From the NCBI GenBank assembly GCA_031292625.1, contig JARLGU010000031.1, forward strand, positions 228,888 through 292,887: a stretch of DNA of 64,000 nt, written 5' to 3'. The DNA is from Capsulimonadaceae bacterium. GTDB taxonomy: Bacteria; Armatimonadota; Armatimonadia; Armatimonadales; Capsulimonadaceae. The notes under the pieces are model-generated. The model saw only the letters and a list, made by a program, of their open reading frames with translations. It had not been told where the DNA came from and did no database searches. The position numbers and the translations under genes were made by a program. Below, piece by piece: positions 63,467 through 64,000 of the stretch; the first letter of the stretch is position 1; each line of letters starts with the position of its first letter.

Positions 63467-63627
63467 TTGACAACGACGCGAAAGCGAAGTACAATACCCC
63501 TCGTCGAACCAAGACCGATAGAGAGCAACTAAACCTCCGCGCTGTAGGGTAACCGAGTGGAGAGTGAGAGATGCTTAGTGAGATCTCTCTCTCTACAACA
63601 ACGTTAACTTACGTTGCGTGGTTTTTT
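63467..63627 (+). promoter_or_regulatory. rRNA promoter/leader module, copy 2
   Basis: TTGACA (63467-63472) and TACAAT (63490-63495), again with 17-base spacing, precede a leader core from about 63531 that matches copy 1 over roughly 50 contiguous bases. The GAGAGAT stem is present, and CAACGT-TAACTT-ACGTTG (63599-63616) leads to TTTTTT at 63622-63627. It is the promoter closest to the 16S gene, about 370 bases upstream of it. Confidence 0.8.
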
Positions 63628-63866
63628 ATTGCCGATTGGTCGGGCATAAGCCTGGGCGTTGAACATTGAAAACTAAATAGTGGAAGCGTGTAACAACTTT
63701 TGAGCGTACTTCGATCGAGCAATCGATCTAGAGTAAAGTAAATGTAAGTCGGGAAGGCAATCGCGAGCCGCCACTGGCGGATCGCAAAAAGCTAGTCGTG
63801 ACGCAAGTCGCGACGACAAGCTCTTCACGAAGTCCAGTTTAAGGCGCAAGTTTTAAGCTGGCTCCA
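63628..63866 (+). promoter_or_regulatory. Distal part of the 16S rRNA leader
   Basis: No gene. The phrase TTGAAAACTAAATAG (63666-63680) resembles the element preceding rRNA genes in Firmicutes operons and may serve antitermination or processing. The bases just before the mature 16S end contain complementary stretches typical of a 16S processing stalk, whose other half would lie beyond the window. Confidence 0.5.
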
Positions 63867-64000
63867 TTCATGGAGAGTTTGATCCTGGCTCAGGACGAAC
63901 GCTTGCGGCGTGCCTAAGAAATGCAAGTCGAACGGGGGCTTCGGCCCTAGTGGCGAACGGTCGCGTAACACGTGGGCAACCTGCCCTGAAGCGGGGGACA
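63867..64000 (+). rRNA. rrs: 16S ribosomal RNA, 5' end (partial)
   Basis: The universal 5' sequence AGAGTTTGATCCTGGCTCAG starts at 63874, which places the mature end at about 63867 by comparison with E. coli numbering. It continues with GACGAACGCT and GCCTAAGAAATGCAAGTCGA, the expected helix 3-6 region, and is cut by the window edge after about 134 bases. The rest of the operon lies downstream. It is preceded by two tandem promoters. Confidence 0.97.

Noticed and set aside
62786..63866. tRNA genes near the rRNA operon
   Set aside because: No GTTCGAATC-type T-loop with matching acceptor stem was found in this stretch or in the other intergenic regions that I read.
1..64000. CRISPR arrays, insertion sequences, prophage genes
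   Set aside because: No regularly spaced repeats of 25-40 bases, transposase motifs or phage structural proteins were seen. The only notable exact repeats are the 23-base pair before btuB and the rRNA leader duplication.

Overview
The window is a GC-rich bacterial chromosome segment that ends about 134 bases into a 16S rRNA gene. Several features suggest a free-living, carbohydrate-degrading bacterium, most plausibly of the Armatimonadota: two type IV prepilin-like DUF1559 proteins with the terminal H-X9-DG type motif, an outer-membrane TonB-dependent receptor (so a diderm envelope), many glycoside hydrolases, a DUF6785-like membrane protein, and a 16S start reading GCCTAAGAAATGCAAGTCGA. That phylum call is an inference from gene content and 130 bases of 16S.

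Layout. 0-5.6 kb holds housekeeping genes: threonine ammonia-lyase divergent from a DeoR regulator, greA, an M42 peptidase with a coupled membrane protein, and a MogA/MoaB-like protein. 5.6-10.3 kb carries a GH78 rhamnosidase-like enzyme and an Nramp-type transporter with a long structured leader. 10.7-17.5 kb is an L-arabinose block (araA, a zinc dehydrogenase, araB, araD) behind a LacI-type palindrome, facing a TIM-barrel isomerase and a PfkB kinase. 18-26.3 kb holds a sialate O-acetylesterase-like protein, a GT-C membrane protein, a GH36 alpha-galactosidase and a cobalamin-riboswitch-controlled TonB receptor. 26.4-30.2 kb is one giant gene joining a GH18-like domain, a polysaccharide deacetylase and a processive GT2 synthase.

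30.4-33.8 kb is the most unusual region. It is a compact five-gene cassette: a PF14907-like nucleotidyltransferase, a 48-residue peptide with a YxxPxI-type leader, a PqqD-like protein, an HPr-kinase-like protein and an S26 peptidase. It looks like a RiPP-type peptide modification system that has a leader peptide, a recognition protein, a kinase, a nucleotidyltransferase and a protease, but no cyclase, radical-SAM enzyme or transporter inside the window.

33.8-46 kb holds purB, a V4R-GGDEF diguanylate cyclase, a dihydrolipoamide acyltransferase, smpB, a secreted propeller-like protein, wecB, a NurA nuclease and a second GT-C protein. 46.3-59.3 kb holds a DUF6785-like membrane protein, a HAF-repeat protein, a PAS/SpoIIE phosphatase, and a LacI - prepilin-like - esterase/GH operon next to a second prepilin-like gene. 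59.6-62.8 kb holds a class III aminotransferase, a SIMPL protein and a YebC protein. From 63.2 kb two near-identical promoter-leader-hairpin modules precede the 16S gene.

A recurring regulatory theme is a good -10 box lying only 6-9 bases upstream of the start codon in at least seven genes (greA, the mogA-like gene, the PfkB kinase, the small gene at 17.8 kb, smpB, wecB, nurA). This implies leaderless mRNAs alongside conventional Shine-Dalgarno genes. No tRNA, CRISPR array, insertion sequence or phage gene was recognised.
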